Shown here: piece after piece, positions 15,101-23,418 of the stretch
Numbering within the stretch: the stretch's first letter is position 1
How the letters are laid out: the number at the start of each line of letters is the position of its first letter
From: Spodoptera frugiperda
Lineage: Eukaryota > Arthropoda > Insecta > Lepidoptera > Noctuidae
Assembly: GCF_023101765.2 (NCBI RefSeq)
Contig: NC_064225.1
Location: forward strand, 6,696,001-6,760,000
DNA length: 64,000 bases
Direction: 5' to 3'
The notes under the pieces: generated by a model
The model's database searches: none
What the model saw: the letters and a program-made list of their open reading frames with translations, nothing else
Told to the model about the DNA's origin: nothing
Program-made: the position numbers and the translations under genes

Positions 15101-18100
15101 TCTATGGTCATATTATACACAGCGTTTTTACTGTAATTTTATTAACAGGGAAAACGTTGTTTTTGCAATACAATCAAAACAACACGCTAGGTTTGTGTTT
15201 TTTTTTAAGTCTTATGTGTTTCATGCTTCGCAATGGTTTTATGAAGACTGGGAATTTAATCGAGTCTGGAATTGTGCCCAGTATATGGCAATAGGACTTA
15301 ACTCATACAGCACAACTTCACGCCTTTTATCCCCGAAAGGGGTAGGCAGAGGTGCACAATTACGGCACGTAATGCCGCTATACAATGTACACCCACTTTT
15401 CACCATTTGTATTAAAGTCTCATGTAATAGGGGGTGAGCCTATTGCCATATCCTGGACACAATTCCAGACTCCGTGCTACTACCGAGAATTTTTCGAAAA
15501 TCCGAAAAAAGCCCAGTAATACTTTGCCCGACCCGGGAATCGAACCCGAGACCCCTTGTTCGGCAGTCGCACTTGCGACCACTCGACCAACGAGGCAGTC
15601 ATGGTGAAAAGTGGGTGTACATTGTATAGTGGCATCACGTCCACTTCTGCCTACCCCTTCGGGGATAAAAAGGCGTGACGTTGTGTGTGGGAATTTAATC
15701 AGAATACAATACTTCGTATTCCCTGAAGGAATAACTGGGTCTGTCTTGCATTAGTTATTTGTTTCTAACTTTGTATCACATGTAGGTACCTGAATTTAAC
15801 CCATACCCATTTTAATGTCCCAATTAAGTTTCGAAGGTTAATATCAACGAAGTTGTCCCGTTTAAATTAGTCACTGGGGACAGTAGTACGATAAGATAAG
15901 TCAATTCAGAGATAATCCATTATTTTGCGTCGCTAGCTTGACTTTTCTCATCAACGTACCACCTTTAAGCGATAGTGGCGCCAAATACTTAGACCCAGTA
16001 AAAGCAAAAACAATCTAGTATAGATATGAAATTTCCCTATACTAGTGTGAGAAAAATACTGGTTGCTTCGGTAGTGTAGGTAGGTAGACACAAGCATTAC
16101 ATACTACATGCAAACTTCGAACCCATATATAATTTTACACTGCACTGCACCACTTTCGGTTAGAAAAAGTTGCGAATTCCACATTTATTACTCACTAGTA
16201 TATTGGTACCTATTTGTATTTTTTATAGTGGTCTGTCCGGTTACGACTGGTGCTAGGGTTTCAATTTCTGGAAGTCGTAAATCTAAGTACGTTACGTATA
16301 ATCTGGACTTATGTTCTCCTGTGTAGGCTATGTATCGTGTGTAATAATGTGTAGCTATGGATGTGTAGTTATTATACACATACTGCTACTACTACTATGA
16401 ATAAGGGTAGATGAGTGATTTATATTTTTTATGTCCGTCTTGTAGATTATTTTAAAATATTAGACGCGTATTGTAGGTGTAACTATTTTCTTACGGAAAC
16501 AAATACTTTCGAAGATACGTAAATGGATTTGAATTATCGCGTGACATCATTTCTAGGTACATTTTATACGTAGAAATGACGTATTTGCTACCACTCCTAA
16601 ACTTTGATTCGTTTTATCTAATTATTGTTATCTAATATGACAAAATAAAAAAATACGTGTCTAATATTTTTTCATTACCTAACTGACGGACTAAATAGAT
16701 TTTTAACTTTCATACCCCGTCATCATCCCTATTACACTTATTGAGTTCAACGTGTATTACTTCAAATAAAGTTTTAGTTCACAAATAACTTGAATATAAA
16801 TTCACCATAACATGCGAAGCTATACATTCAACACCAAATATCTAACATTGAACGATGCATCGCACAAATGGACCGGGCGGCAATAGCAGCGACAAAATGC
16901 ATCGTTATGTCGGACAGTCAGTAACAAATGGACTTTTGATGGTTAGAGACGAAATATTTTTCACTATTTTATACAAACGCGAGAACATTTTGCTAGATAT
17001 TTTGTACGCGACTGTCTGCTTTTTCTCGGCTCCACTAATTACCTAACAAGTATATTTTAATGCTTTTTAATATTCTTCACAACTTTTGTGTAACAACTAT
17101 CGTGGGGCGTGAGAAGTATTAAACCTAGTAAGAAAATCATGGTGCAAGGTGCTTATGAATAAGAGTTCCAGTGTGACTAGAAATCAGTAGAGGAATCCTC
17201 GAATAGTTCAAGTTAGCTGTATTTAATTAGGCAATTAGTTATTCACTTTTGTTATTCCAGTGAGTATTTTTATTCTGACCTATAAACTATGTAGTAAATA
17301 TTATTTTATACATAAGTATTAAAGTCTTAAATAGCAAGTACTGATGTAGAACAACTGAATACATTGCACCAATCTGGGAGTTAAAATCAGGCTTCTGCAT
17401 ACAAAATCTTCCCATTCAATCAGCAGTTACGCTTTGCAACCAATCCAATCAAACCCAAGTACATAATGCAATAAGTTTAATATGTATTGAAGTTAATACT
17501 GACACTGTGATATTGTTTTCTAAAGCCTTACATTTTTTTGTTTGAAACTATGTAACATGCACTGTAAGAGATGCATGTTAAAAATAAATTACTTACTAAT
17601 TTTTGTGCTTGTGCTTGGTTCTGGCATCTACCATTGGTTTGTATGTGCATCACAAGATTTAGTAAAGGGTGCCTTTATTTCCCATGGCATTAGGCCCACC
17701 TTATAATGTACACGATTTTGTGCATGAAGTAATTATTTAACACATTAGAGGCCATGTCGGACTACGCTGACCGCTAGTGAAGTAATACCCTTAAACAGTT
17801 TTTTGTTGGCATTGAAAAGCTTCAATAAATTTTTTTCTTATAAGTAGTTAATTAAAAATCGTATTTGAATCCTTATCATTCAATGGACTCAAAATGAATA
17901 CTACATTAGGTCTTATTAGAATCATGACCTGAAATAACCTGAAGTCAATTGGATCAATTATCAAGTTCGTGAGCCATTGAAAACACCTGTCTTCTAACAT
18001 TTGAAATGAAAAACCTACAACTGAATAAAATGAGAATTTTTCAATACCTTTGAATGTCCGATGGAGTGTCAAATTTATGTAAAGAGCTTATTAAGTCCCT

Positions 18101-20422
18101 ATATTTATTTATTTATTACCAAATTCAATGAGTTTGTGTTTTTAAATGGTTTTATTTAGCTTGACTTGTTTGAATTGCAATTTCTCCCGCTTCCTGATAA
18201 CAGATCAATCTGATTTTTGATACACACTCTTATTCCTGATTAACAAACACATTAAAACCGTTTAACATAAAGATATGTATTATGTATTACTTGTTTAAAT
18301 AAAATACATGAAAGGTGTTGTTAAAAAGTATAGTTTATCTTACCTTTAGGAAATATTAAGACAACATCAGTATGCTGTGTCGGTGTGGAATGCAGGAGAA
18401 GTCGGCGAGGATGCATCAGATGAGCACCCAGTTGCCCAGCCATTGGGAGGCGGCGACGGAGCTCGCGACCAGCTGGATAATATTATTATTTTTAATTTTT
18501 GCAGCTAACTTGCAGCAAAGGGTTATAGAAAAATTTAATCTTGAGAATAAAATAATAAAATTATAAGAATTTATAACAGTTGGTCAGTTCTCAAATGCTA
18601 CTCAAAATTATAAATATTATTATGTAGATAACTGTGTTTTGTGACTAGAAACACTGATGCTGAATTATTGATAACACACTTTTTTTTTCATTAGTGAGAT
18701 AAAATAATATCTGTTTAGAAATTATTTAAAAAGAATGGTATCATATTATTTTGTTTAAACACGAAAACAAATTAGTTTTTATTTACTATTGAACTAAGCT
18801 ATGCGAATAATTAATATAACAAAAATGAATCACAAAATATTGTTTGTATTAAATACTAGCTTTTGCCCGCGACTTCGTTCGCGTGGAATAGTGACTTCCG
18901 GCAAATTTTTGGTTTTAACCACATAGTTCCCGATCTCGCGGGATCTCTTCAAAAATGAGATGTGGAAGATATTCCAGGGAACTCTTCAAAAATCAACATA
19001 ATGAGCTCTGCGTTTGAATTTAATAGATGTATACTCACTTAGGGCATTGAAAAAATAGTTTAAAAACGGACTTAAACTAACTTAAAACTAAAGAAAGCTA
19101 CGAATTACGAATTTATAACAATTAAAAAAGAAACTATATTACAACCTATCCTCTATGCTATAATAACCAAGCTTAAACTAAATAATTTAAACGAAACGAC
19201 TTAAATCTAATCTAATTAAAAAATAAATTAGACTTACAATTTTATTAAAAAAACTAACTACAGTAACTACTAATAATCGATATCAAACTAAACCTACGTT
19301 AAATAGTTTAACCAAAAAACCAGGAAAACCCAACAAATAAACTTATTAATTGACAAATACAACGAAACCAATTTAGAATATACGAAACAGCAGGACCACT
19401 ACAGACAAATAATCATACGACTGATAATACACTTTTTCTACGATAGTACCGAAGCGCTCGGCCGATACCCAACCAAATGAATGTAACGAAACCATAGCGC
19501 GATCTATTTCGATCCCAACGCCATCTATCGAGGATAAAGACAACTTGGATTATTTATTTATACTCCGTTCGGGCATTTTCTTTGTACTAAAAGTTTAATT
19601 ATATTGATATTATTTTTTTCATACCTTTTTACTATTTATTTACTTTTTTCGATGAATTAAAACAATAACATGAACCGAAGTCGTGTAACGATCGACATAG
19701 AATTATTTATAAATAATTTATTTCTTATTTTTATTTTTTGATTTTTGAAATAAAAATATATCTATGTCCTTTCTAAGGTTCTAAACTATATCTGTACCAA
19801 ATTTCAACCAAATCCGTCAAATAGTTGCGGAGATTAATGGTATAAGCATAGAAAGATCGACGTGAATCTTTAATTTGACATAACTTTTTTATTTATGAAC
19901 CGATTGACATGAAACAAACACTAAATGTAAATTTAAGCATCCCACAATATATTCGTGAAAACCGCATCCAACTCGGATCAGCCGTTTCTGAGATTAGCGC
20001 GCACAGACGAACAGACAAACAGACAAACAGACAAACAGACAAACAGACAAACAGACAAACAGACAAAAAAAAAGTTAATTACATTTTTGGGTTCGACATC
20101 GACATAACAATAACCCCTGCTATTTTTTTTATTTTTATTTTCAATGTACAGACAGCACTTTTCTACGATTTTATTATATGTATAGATATAGAAAAGCAAT
20201 AAAAGACGAAATAAACGCGTAATCTATCGCTTTCCTTACGTTTACAAACCTAGAATAAAACATCTGTTTACAAGTTTACGATAAAATATCAAAATACGCA
20301 CCGCTATCCAGTTTGTCTTTCGCGAACTCCGCAAAAGATCTGTGTTCTTGAGGGGTTGAGTGAGTACTGCTCTCATAGTCTTCTTTATCGGGATTCCCCA
20401 CACTCCCATCTTCACCCTCCAT
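1..20422 (-). CDS. ANO8: Anoctamin-8-like protein (TMEM16 family), N-terminal part, spliced, runs off left edge
   Basis: Anoctamins are multi-pass membrane proteins acting as ion channels, lipid scramblases or ER-plasma membrane tethers; ANO8 belongs to the tether-like branch. Only the cytosolic N-terminal domain is inside the window, so no membrane segment is seen. Visible coding exons in transcript order are 20422-20302, 18472-18344, 8402-8297 and 110-1. Exon 2 ends with TDVVLIFPK, where vertebrate ANO8 has a CDVLMTFP-type strand. The 8.3 kb exon holds LLQTAEEMHLPKQL then EFGGG, and the left-edge exon holds AELLNSQERGALVKH; as I recall it, vertebrate ANO8 has EFGGG followed about 25 residues later by FFTSQER. 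Exon 1 ends in phase 1 and exon 2 starts in it; the 8.3 kb and left-edge exons also join in phase. Exon 2 (phase 1) cannot join the 8.3 kb exon (needs phase 2), so at least one exon is missing. Family call is good; exact gene structure is incomplete. Confidence 0.72.
196..372 (+). mobile_element. SINE-like repeat (GGAGCTGCGGAC family)
   Basis: Starts CCGGAGCTGCGAATAACG, has the family blocks GGGGTGATTTTTAG, AGTCAGTAAGAGTC-like and a CTCTCAAAAAAAG tail. An inner part (GTCTGACACC then GTCGGACACT) is duplicated. Confidence 0.7.
1860..2095 (-). repeat. Interspersed repeat with CCTGATGGTAAGC-type end
   Basis: Minus-strand blocks GGTAAGCAATCGCCGCCGCC, CCAGAGGTGTAACAAGTGCG and AATTGGGCC, ending CTGTGAGGAG. 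Relatives at 52085-52390, 23645-24020 and 10955-11100. Probably a SINE or short LINE end; class unresolved. Confidence 0.65.
4476..4627 (+). mobile_element. SINE-like repeat (GGAGCTGCGGAC family)
   Basis: GAGCTGCGGACTACCTAGCG, GGCTCCGGCTCGAAATGCAG, AGTCAGTAAGAGTCCGACAC, then a CCCCCATAAAGAAAAG tail. Head-to-tail complete. Confidence 0.8.
4861..5058 (-). CDS. Hypothetical small single-pass membrane protein (65 aa) inside an ANO8 intron
   Basis: I do not recognise this ORF. It starts in a fair context (GAAAATGT). The 65 residues have a polar start (MLDSNQEPIG), one hydrophobic segment at about 11-36 (YASILIFTANMM, SSFIFLVWWSL) and a basic tail (KAVCKRVKLFEKYTQD). The layout is that of a type III or tail-type small membrane protein. 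No repeat family in the window covers it. Against it: an ORF of 65 codons is not rare by chance in 64 kb. Confidence 0.25.
   Translation of the reverse strand: MLDSNQEPIGYASILIFTANMMSSFIFLVWWSLETFIQNYGPHTKTVIGKAVCKRVKLFEKYTQD
5964..7430 (+). mobile_element. Non-autonomous Helitron, copy A
   Basis: Starts TCTATACATATAATAAAA after an A and ends with a short hairpin (GCGA-ACGAAG-TCGC), GGGCAAAAG and CTAG before a T. TC start, 3' hairpin, CTRR end and A/T insertion point are the Helitron signature. It carries a TGTTTGTC-type tetranucleotide tract (about 6082-6130) and an internal 150-bp tandem duplication (units at 6431 and 6581). No Rep/helicase coding is seen. It sits in an ANO8 intron. Confidence 0.8.
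6431..6730 (+). repeat. 150-bp tandem duplication inside Helitron copy A
   Basis: ATTCTATGTCGATCG begins at 6431 and again at 6581, and the following 140 bp match with only a few changes. Copy B of the same Helitron (18856-20186) has a single unit, so this is a derived change in copy A. Confidence 0.88.
7470..7613. mobile_element. Palindromic MITE of the TTTACTCACG family, copy 1
   Basis: Ends AATCACGGTTTACG and GTAAACCGTGATTTTTG are inverted. Internal GCTCTACTAGTTTC is shared with copies at 8088, 38844 and 61236. In an ANO8 intron just beyond Helitron copy A. Confidence 0.7.
8088..8227. mobile_element. Palindromic MITE of the TTTACTCACG family, copy 2
   Basis: Ends GGCTAACTCACGTAACTG and CAGTTACGTGAGTAAGCC are inverted, with a GCGGTGGCGGCGATTGCG block and CTTGAAACTAGTTGAG inside. 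It ends 70 bp from the ANO8 exon at 8297. Confidence 0.78.
8297..8402 (-). CDS. ANO8: ANO8-like internal coding exon
   Basis: This 106-bp exon has a pyrimidine-rich acceptor (TGTCCTCCTTAG) and donor GTAAGTT. The chosen frame needs one base from the previous exon and ends in phase 0. It reads LLQTAEEMHLPKQL, then PEFGGGYKEFTVRDMHC. The EFGGG motif at this spacing after an L..A.E..L segment is the best single match to ANO8 in the window. The frame starting with the first base is also open, but its product is Arg-rich and does not match the family. Confidence 0.72.
9152..9692 (-). mobile_element. Small Helitron-like element, copy 1
   Basis: On the minus strand the unit ends with a hairpin GACACAC-TGCC-GTGTGTC followed by CTAG, and begins AAGGTTTATTTT. 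A second copy, opposite in orientation, is at 60287-60812. The hairpin plus CTAG suggests a Helitron end, but the next base is A rather than T in both copies, so the class is tentative. It includes a GACT/CTCA simple tract at 9400-9425. Confidence 0.6.
9707..10050. mobile_element. Young foldback element with about 142-nt arms
   Basis: The arm starting AATCCCACCCAAAACATAAA at 9707 is repeated in reverse complement, ending at 10050. The arms differ by about one substitution and one small indel; the centre (about 60 bp, near 9850-9907) is unpaired. The ORF from 9946 is part of the right arm. It begins 15 bp after the Helitron-like unit. A transcript would form one long hairpin. Confidence 0.92.
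10955..11075 (+). repeat. Interspersed repeat with TCCTGATGGTAAGCGATC end, short copy
   Basis: TCCTGATGGTAAGCGATCAG, CGCCCATGGGCACCCGCAAC, CACCAGAGGAG, then CCGGCCTTTTAAAAAGGAAT. Same family as the 52.1 kb copy. Confidence 0.65.
15262..15687 (-). mobile_element. Rearranged tRNA-derived SINE with 13-bp target duplications
   Basis: On the minus strand a tRNA-like head (A-box-like TGGTCGAGTGG near 15577-15587; B box GGTTCGATTCC at 15537-15547) is followed by the family's CG-rich body down to about 15315. Beyond the head, 15600-15680 repeats the tail part in the opposite direction, and 15263-15296 is a forward fragment of the body. The whole is bracketed by TGGGAATTTAATC at 15249-15261 and 15688-15700. 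The tRNA part is not a gene. Confidence 0.8.
18344..18472 (-). CDS. ANO8: ANO8-like coding exon 2
   Basis: A GC-rich 129-bp island in very AT-rich DNA. On the minus strand it has acceptor TTATCCAG, donor GTAAGA, and phase 1 on both sides, matching exon 1. The frame set by exon 1 is open throughout and gives a basic helical stretch (GRELRRRL) followed by LLLHST and then TDVVLIFPK. The last part corresponds to the first beta strand of the anoctamin cytosolic domain. The opposite strand is also open across this island (a 64-codon ORF from 18372), but it has no matching partner exons, so I read it as a shadow. Confidence 0.65.
18856..20186 (-). mobile_element. Non-autonomous Helitron, copy B, inverted relative to copy A
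   Basis: Same element as 5964-7430 on the opposite strand, 1331 bp, with intact termini (CTAG end at 18856-18859, TC start at 20185-20186) and insertion between A and T. It has one unit of the 150-bp segment and a longer CAGACAAA-type tract (about 20005-20070). It lies only 115 bp from the ANO8 exon 1 donor. The 97-codon ORF from 19909 is repeat-derived. Confidence 0.8.
20302..20422 (-). CDS. ANO8: ANO8-like coding exon 1 with start codon
   Basis: The start ATG reads downward from 20422 in the strong context GCCATGG, with an in-frame TGA five codons upstream, which supports this start. The 40 codons plus one base begin MEGEDGSVG and are acidic and Ser/Thr-rich, then turn helical and charged near the end (FAEFAKDKLDS). 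The donor is GTGCGT, with G at 20301. The exon ends in phase 1. A Helitron copy ends 115 bp further into the intron. Low-complexity acidic N-termini are ordinary in this family and give no functional clue. Confidence 0.75.
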
Positions 20423-21263
20423 GGCGAAAACTCTTCAAACAGTCCTCGATACAATAACAATAAAACTATGCACTCACAAGACACCCGAGACCTTCAGTTT
20501 CTTACATCATCGACTATAATAGTAACTACGATCATATGTTGAAACTATCGCACCTAATTATATAGGAAAAGTGTTACGCCTCGTAGAACGAACAAAGACG
20601 ACTAACATTTTTCGTTGTTAACACCGGGAACGCGCTTTATTTACTTGATAAATAATTTATTTTGTGACAAAAGTACTGCGGCCGCGGCTGTCACAATTCA
20701 AAATTGATTTTTGGCCGCCATTTTCAAGTTGGTGTTGCAACTTCTGAACTTAGCTTCTAAAAGAGTAGTTGACAGCATTCTTAATTGCATCGTAAAATAT
20801 ACAGACAATAATTTTACAGTAATTGTATTGCAATAGTTTTAAATATTTGTTCACTTATATAGTTTTTGTAACATTCAAGAATTGAAACCATTTTTTTCTC
20901 TTGAATGGCTAAAATCACACTGTTTTTTTCAGCACTTGCAACATTTTGCAAAAACGTCAAATAAACGTCAAAACAAACGTTCGGATACACCGTTCGGACA
21001 AAGATCTTCTCAAACGGAATAATACTTAACATTTATTTTAAGCGAATAAATAATTTATTTCTTAACTTATCCATCTATCATTATTCCAATATTTTGATTA
21101 AATTAAATTCAACGTTTACATTTTCAAAATTAATGAGAAAACTAACATTTTAGTTTGTGGTTCATACGTCGTTGTGGTAATCCGAACGTCTTAAATATTC
21201 GACTTTTCTGATTTTCTGTCAGTTCATTTGTAAACGTTAATTTGCGCGATATTACAAGTTACA
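20423..21263. promoter_or_regulatory. Divergent promoter region between ANO8-like and FBXO33-like genes
   Basis: The two genes face away from each other here. On the minus side a TATA-like CTATATAATTA (about 20556-20566) lies about 140 bp upstream of the ANO8 ATG; the likely leader contains a short upstream ORF starting at 20535 (14 codons including stop). The middle holds a CG-rich patch around 20680-20730 (GCGGCCGCGGC, GGCCGCCATTTT). GGCCGCCATTTT contains the core GCCAT of the YY1/Pho site; this reading is an inference from the motif only. On the plus side the leader leads to the FBXO33 5' UTR exon. Transcription starts are not defined by sequence alone. Confidence 0.5.
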
Positions 21264-21396
21264 ATGGACGTGTAAACGAAAAATAACGTCTCGACTTTCT
21301 CTTAATTGTAATTTAACTGTTACAAACGACAACATACGCGCAACGGAGCAGGGAAAATAGTGTTAAGCTTGATACTAAACTTGTGAAAAATACAAG
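21240..21396 (+). other. FBXO33: FBXO33-like 5' UTR exon (start approximate)
   Basis: The segment ends at a strong donor, ATACAAG then GTAAGTAAA, with GT at 21397. It lies directly upstream of the F-box gene and downstream of the divergent promoter. If joined to the acceptor at 23281, the start codon context becomes ACAAGATGT, with A at -3. A three-codon upstream ORF (ATGGACGTGTAA, 21264-21275) would lie in this leader. The 5' end is not determined. Confidence 0.5.
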
Positions 21397-22439
21397 GTAA
21401 GTAAATCCAGTATTGATAAATGACCTTTCTTTGTACTCATGTAATCGTCGCAGTTTTCTAAAATTATATTTCTGCATTGACTTTCTTGTGTGAAATTGCA
21501 AATTTGATGTGTATTGAGTCGTCTCGACTGCAGATAACGGTTTGCTTGTGTTTCTGACGTTGTATTTACTGTTTTTATGTTAACCCACTTTCACAAAAAA
21601 AACACAGCTGTTAAGTCGTCACGCCTAAATATTTAACAGCTGAGCTTGTGTGTCATCAAATACAAACATCGCTCCTTGAATATTATGTACAAAATACAGT
21701 AATATTCAAGTAATTAATATTTATATTAAATTCTATTAATATTATGTTGAAGGTAAATTTAAAAAATCAATAATTTTTCTCACTATTTTCCTGTCTTGTA
21801 TCTTGCCAGTAGTCAGTAAGTACCTATTTTAAAATACAATTATAATTATTCTATTTATTGAAAAATTACTGGGTATTAAATTTAAATATTTATTCTTAAC
21901 TTTTTCTTATTATGTTGAGTAACTGATTCTTATTGGATCATAAGAATTTAAATAAATTTTCTTTAAAAAAATAAAATTATAAAAATGTTATGTCACACAT
22001 TCTTACTGGTGAAGAAATAATAATATTTTTATATATTATTAACAACATTATTTAAATTAAGTATTTATTATTCAAATAAGAAAAAGAAAAAAATACCTAT
22101 AGCTATCTACATAAACATATGGTAGCTTTTCAGTACATCTTTCCATACAGCCTTTTAACTTATTGCAAGTACTAGCCTATTATAGAAACTGATTCAAACA
22201 GGATGCCATTTATTTATGAGCTGGCAAAAAAAAGAAAATGTCAGCAGTCTGCACCATTACTTAAAAATTCAAATGCCTTTGCTATGACTTACTGAGTATT
22301 ATGAGCAAACCAATTTGTGCTGACTGAAAATAATTATATTTCCACTCAATATTATTATATGAGCACTTGTCTTTTTAGTGTGATTTTGCCAGCAAGACAT
22401 CTTTTCTAATTATGTTGGTTAATATTTTTAAAGTAATCA

Positions 22440-22600
22440 TCAGTTCATGCTTCTTGCCATGTCTGGGTTGGCACGCAACATGTATTAGGTCGATTCCCGC
22501 AAAGAGCAGCTCTCTGTGATCCACAAATTGTTGTTACGGGTCTGGGTATAATGTGTATGTGAAATTCTGTTTTTAAATGCATGACACAGGAGAAAATACT
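22440..22600 (+). repeat. Interspersed repeat (GGTTCGATTCCCGCA-type head)
   Basis: GGTCGATTCCCGCAAAGAGC, GATCCACAAATTGTTGTTAC, GGGTCTGGGTATAATGTGT. Minus-strand relatives at 33905-34105 and 47618-47738. The B-box-like GGTCGATTCCC hints at a tRNA-derived SINE. Confidence 0.6.
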
Positions 22601-23281
22601 AGTGTGTGGCACTGTTTAAAAAAACTAAATATATTTGAACTACTTAAGTTAATTTATTGCCATATTGCATCTCAAAACCAAATCATATCATAGTTTAAAA
22701 TATGTTACTAACTAAACTATGTATTAGTTACTAAGTTTGTCAAACGTTATAAAAGCTTATCTGGTTAAAACATCTTATCGTAATATTTCCATGGAAACAT
22801 GGTACATTAAAAGAATGATTACTTTGTTGCATGTAACTTACATGGAATTTTGAAATTACATAAAGGTGCTTTGAAATGGAAATCATTTATCTACAACTAG
22901 CAGCAACTAACCGGAAACTTCATACTGCCTCAATAATTTTTTCTAACCTTTTAGACCTTCCTGGACCAATATTTGCTAAATCGGTCCATCGTTCATCGGC
23001 TGTTCTTGAGTTTTAGCGAGACTAACAAATAGCAATAGATTTTTACATATAAATACATTATTACATTACAAATAAATATGTGGCCACGCTATTGGCAACT
23101 TTGTAATTGATTTTAAAACCATTAAATATAGTTCACAAGATCCTACCCCAATAAGTTTCATATTGGCCACTTAAAAGCGACCTGCTTCCAATGTCTTTCT
23201 AATTGGATTTCATACACCTGCACCTACATTATTGTAGTTTGGAAAAACAACCCTTATTACAAGGTTTCCCATTGTCCTCAG

Positions 23282-23418
23282 ATGTCACATACGTGGAGCA
23301 CGATACCGCTTCTTCCTCTGAGGTGCATACTGGAACACCTCAGCACGGAGGATGCGTTAGCAGCGATGTCAGTCTGTCGACACTGGCGGGACGCTATACA
23401 TGTCTATGAGGGGCACAA
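23282..23418 (+). CDS. FBXO33: FBXO33-like coding exon 1 (start codon and F-box)
   Basis: The exon begins exactly at ATG, directly after acceptor TTGTCCTCAG, and ends before GTAAGT with two bases over. It encodes MSHTWSTIPLLPLRCILEHL, then STEDALAAMSVCRHWRDAIH. This is a textbook F-box: LP...L..I...LS..D...A..VC..W...I. The longer ORF covering the same bases in another frame (from 23203) is a shadow. Confidence 0.85.

Larger units (their letters stand above)
8403..18343 (-). other. ANO8-like intron(s) containing at least one unseen exon
   Basis: Contains the Helitron-like unit (9152), foldback element (9707), repeat (10955) and rearranged SINE (15262). By phase and by the length of the missing protein segment, an exon of roughly 130 bp (length 1 modulo 3) should lie here. 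I found no convincing one. Stretches 11.1-14.5 kb and 15.7-18.3 kb otherwise show nothing assignable. Confidence 0.55.

Noticed and set aside
14902..15294. 130-codon plus-strand ORF, the longest in the window
   Set aside because: Its end runs into the rearranged SINE at 15262, it overlaps a 93-codon ORF on the other strand, and the product is low in structure with no family resemblance. Chance ORF.
15537..15600. tRNA-like sequence with good A and B boxes
   Set aside because: It is the head of a dispersed SINE with the standard body and tail; the anticodon arm and acceptor pairing of a working tRNA are not kept.
17590..17675. Minus-strand open stretch ending at GTAAGT, considered as the missing ANO8 exon
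   Set aside because: Incoming and outgoing phases do not match the neighbours, the acceptor is poor, and the product lacks the expected WLL and VRHH features.
18372..18566. Plus-strand ORF of 64 codons across a GC-rich island
   Set aside because: The island is explained by ANO8 exon 2 on the minus strand, with matching splice phase and the TDVVLIFPK match.
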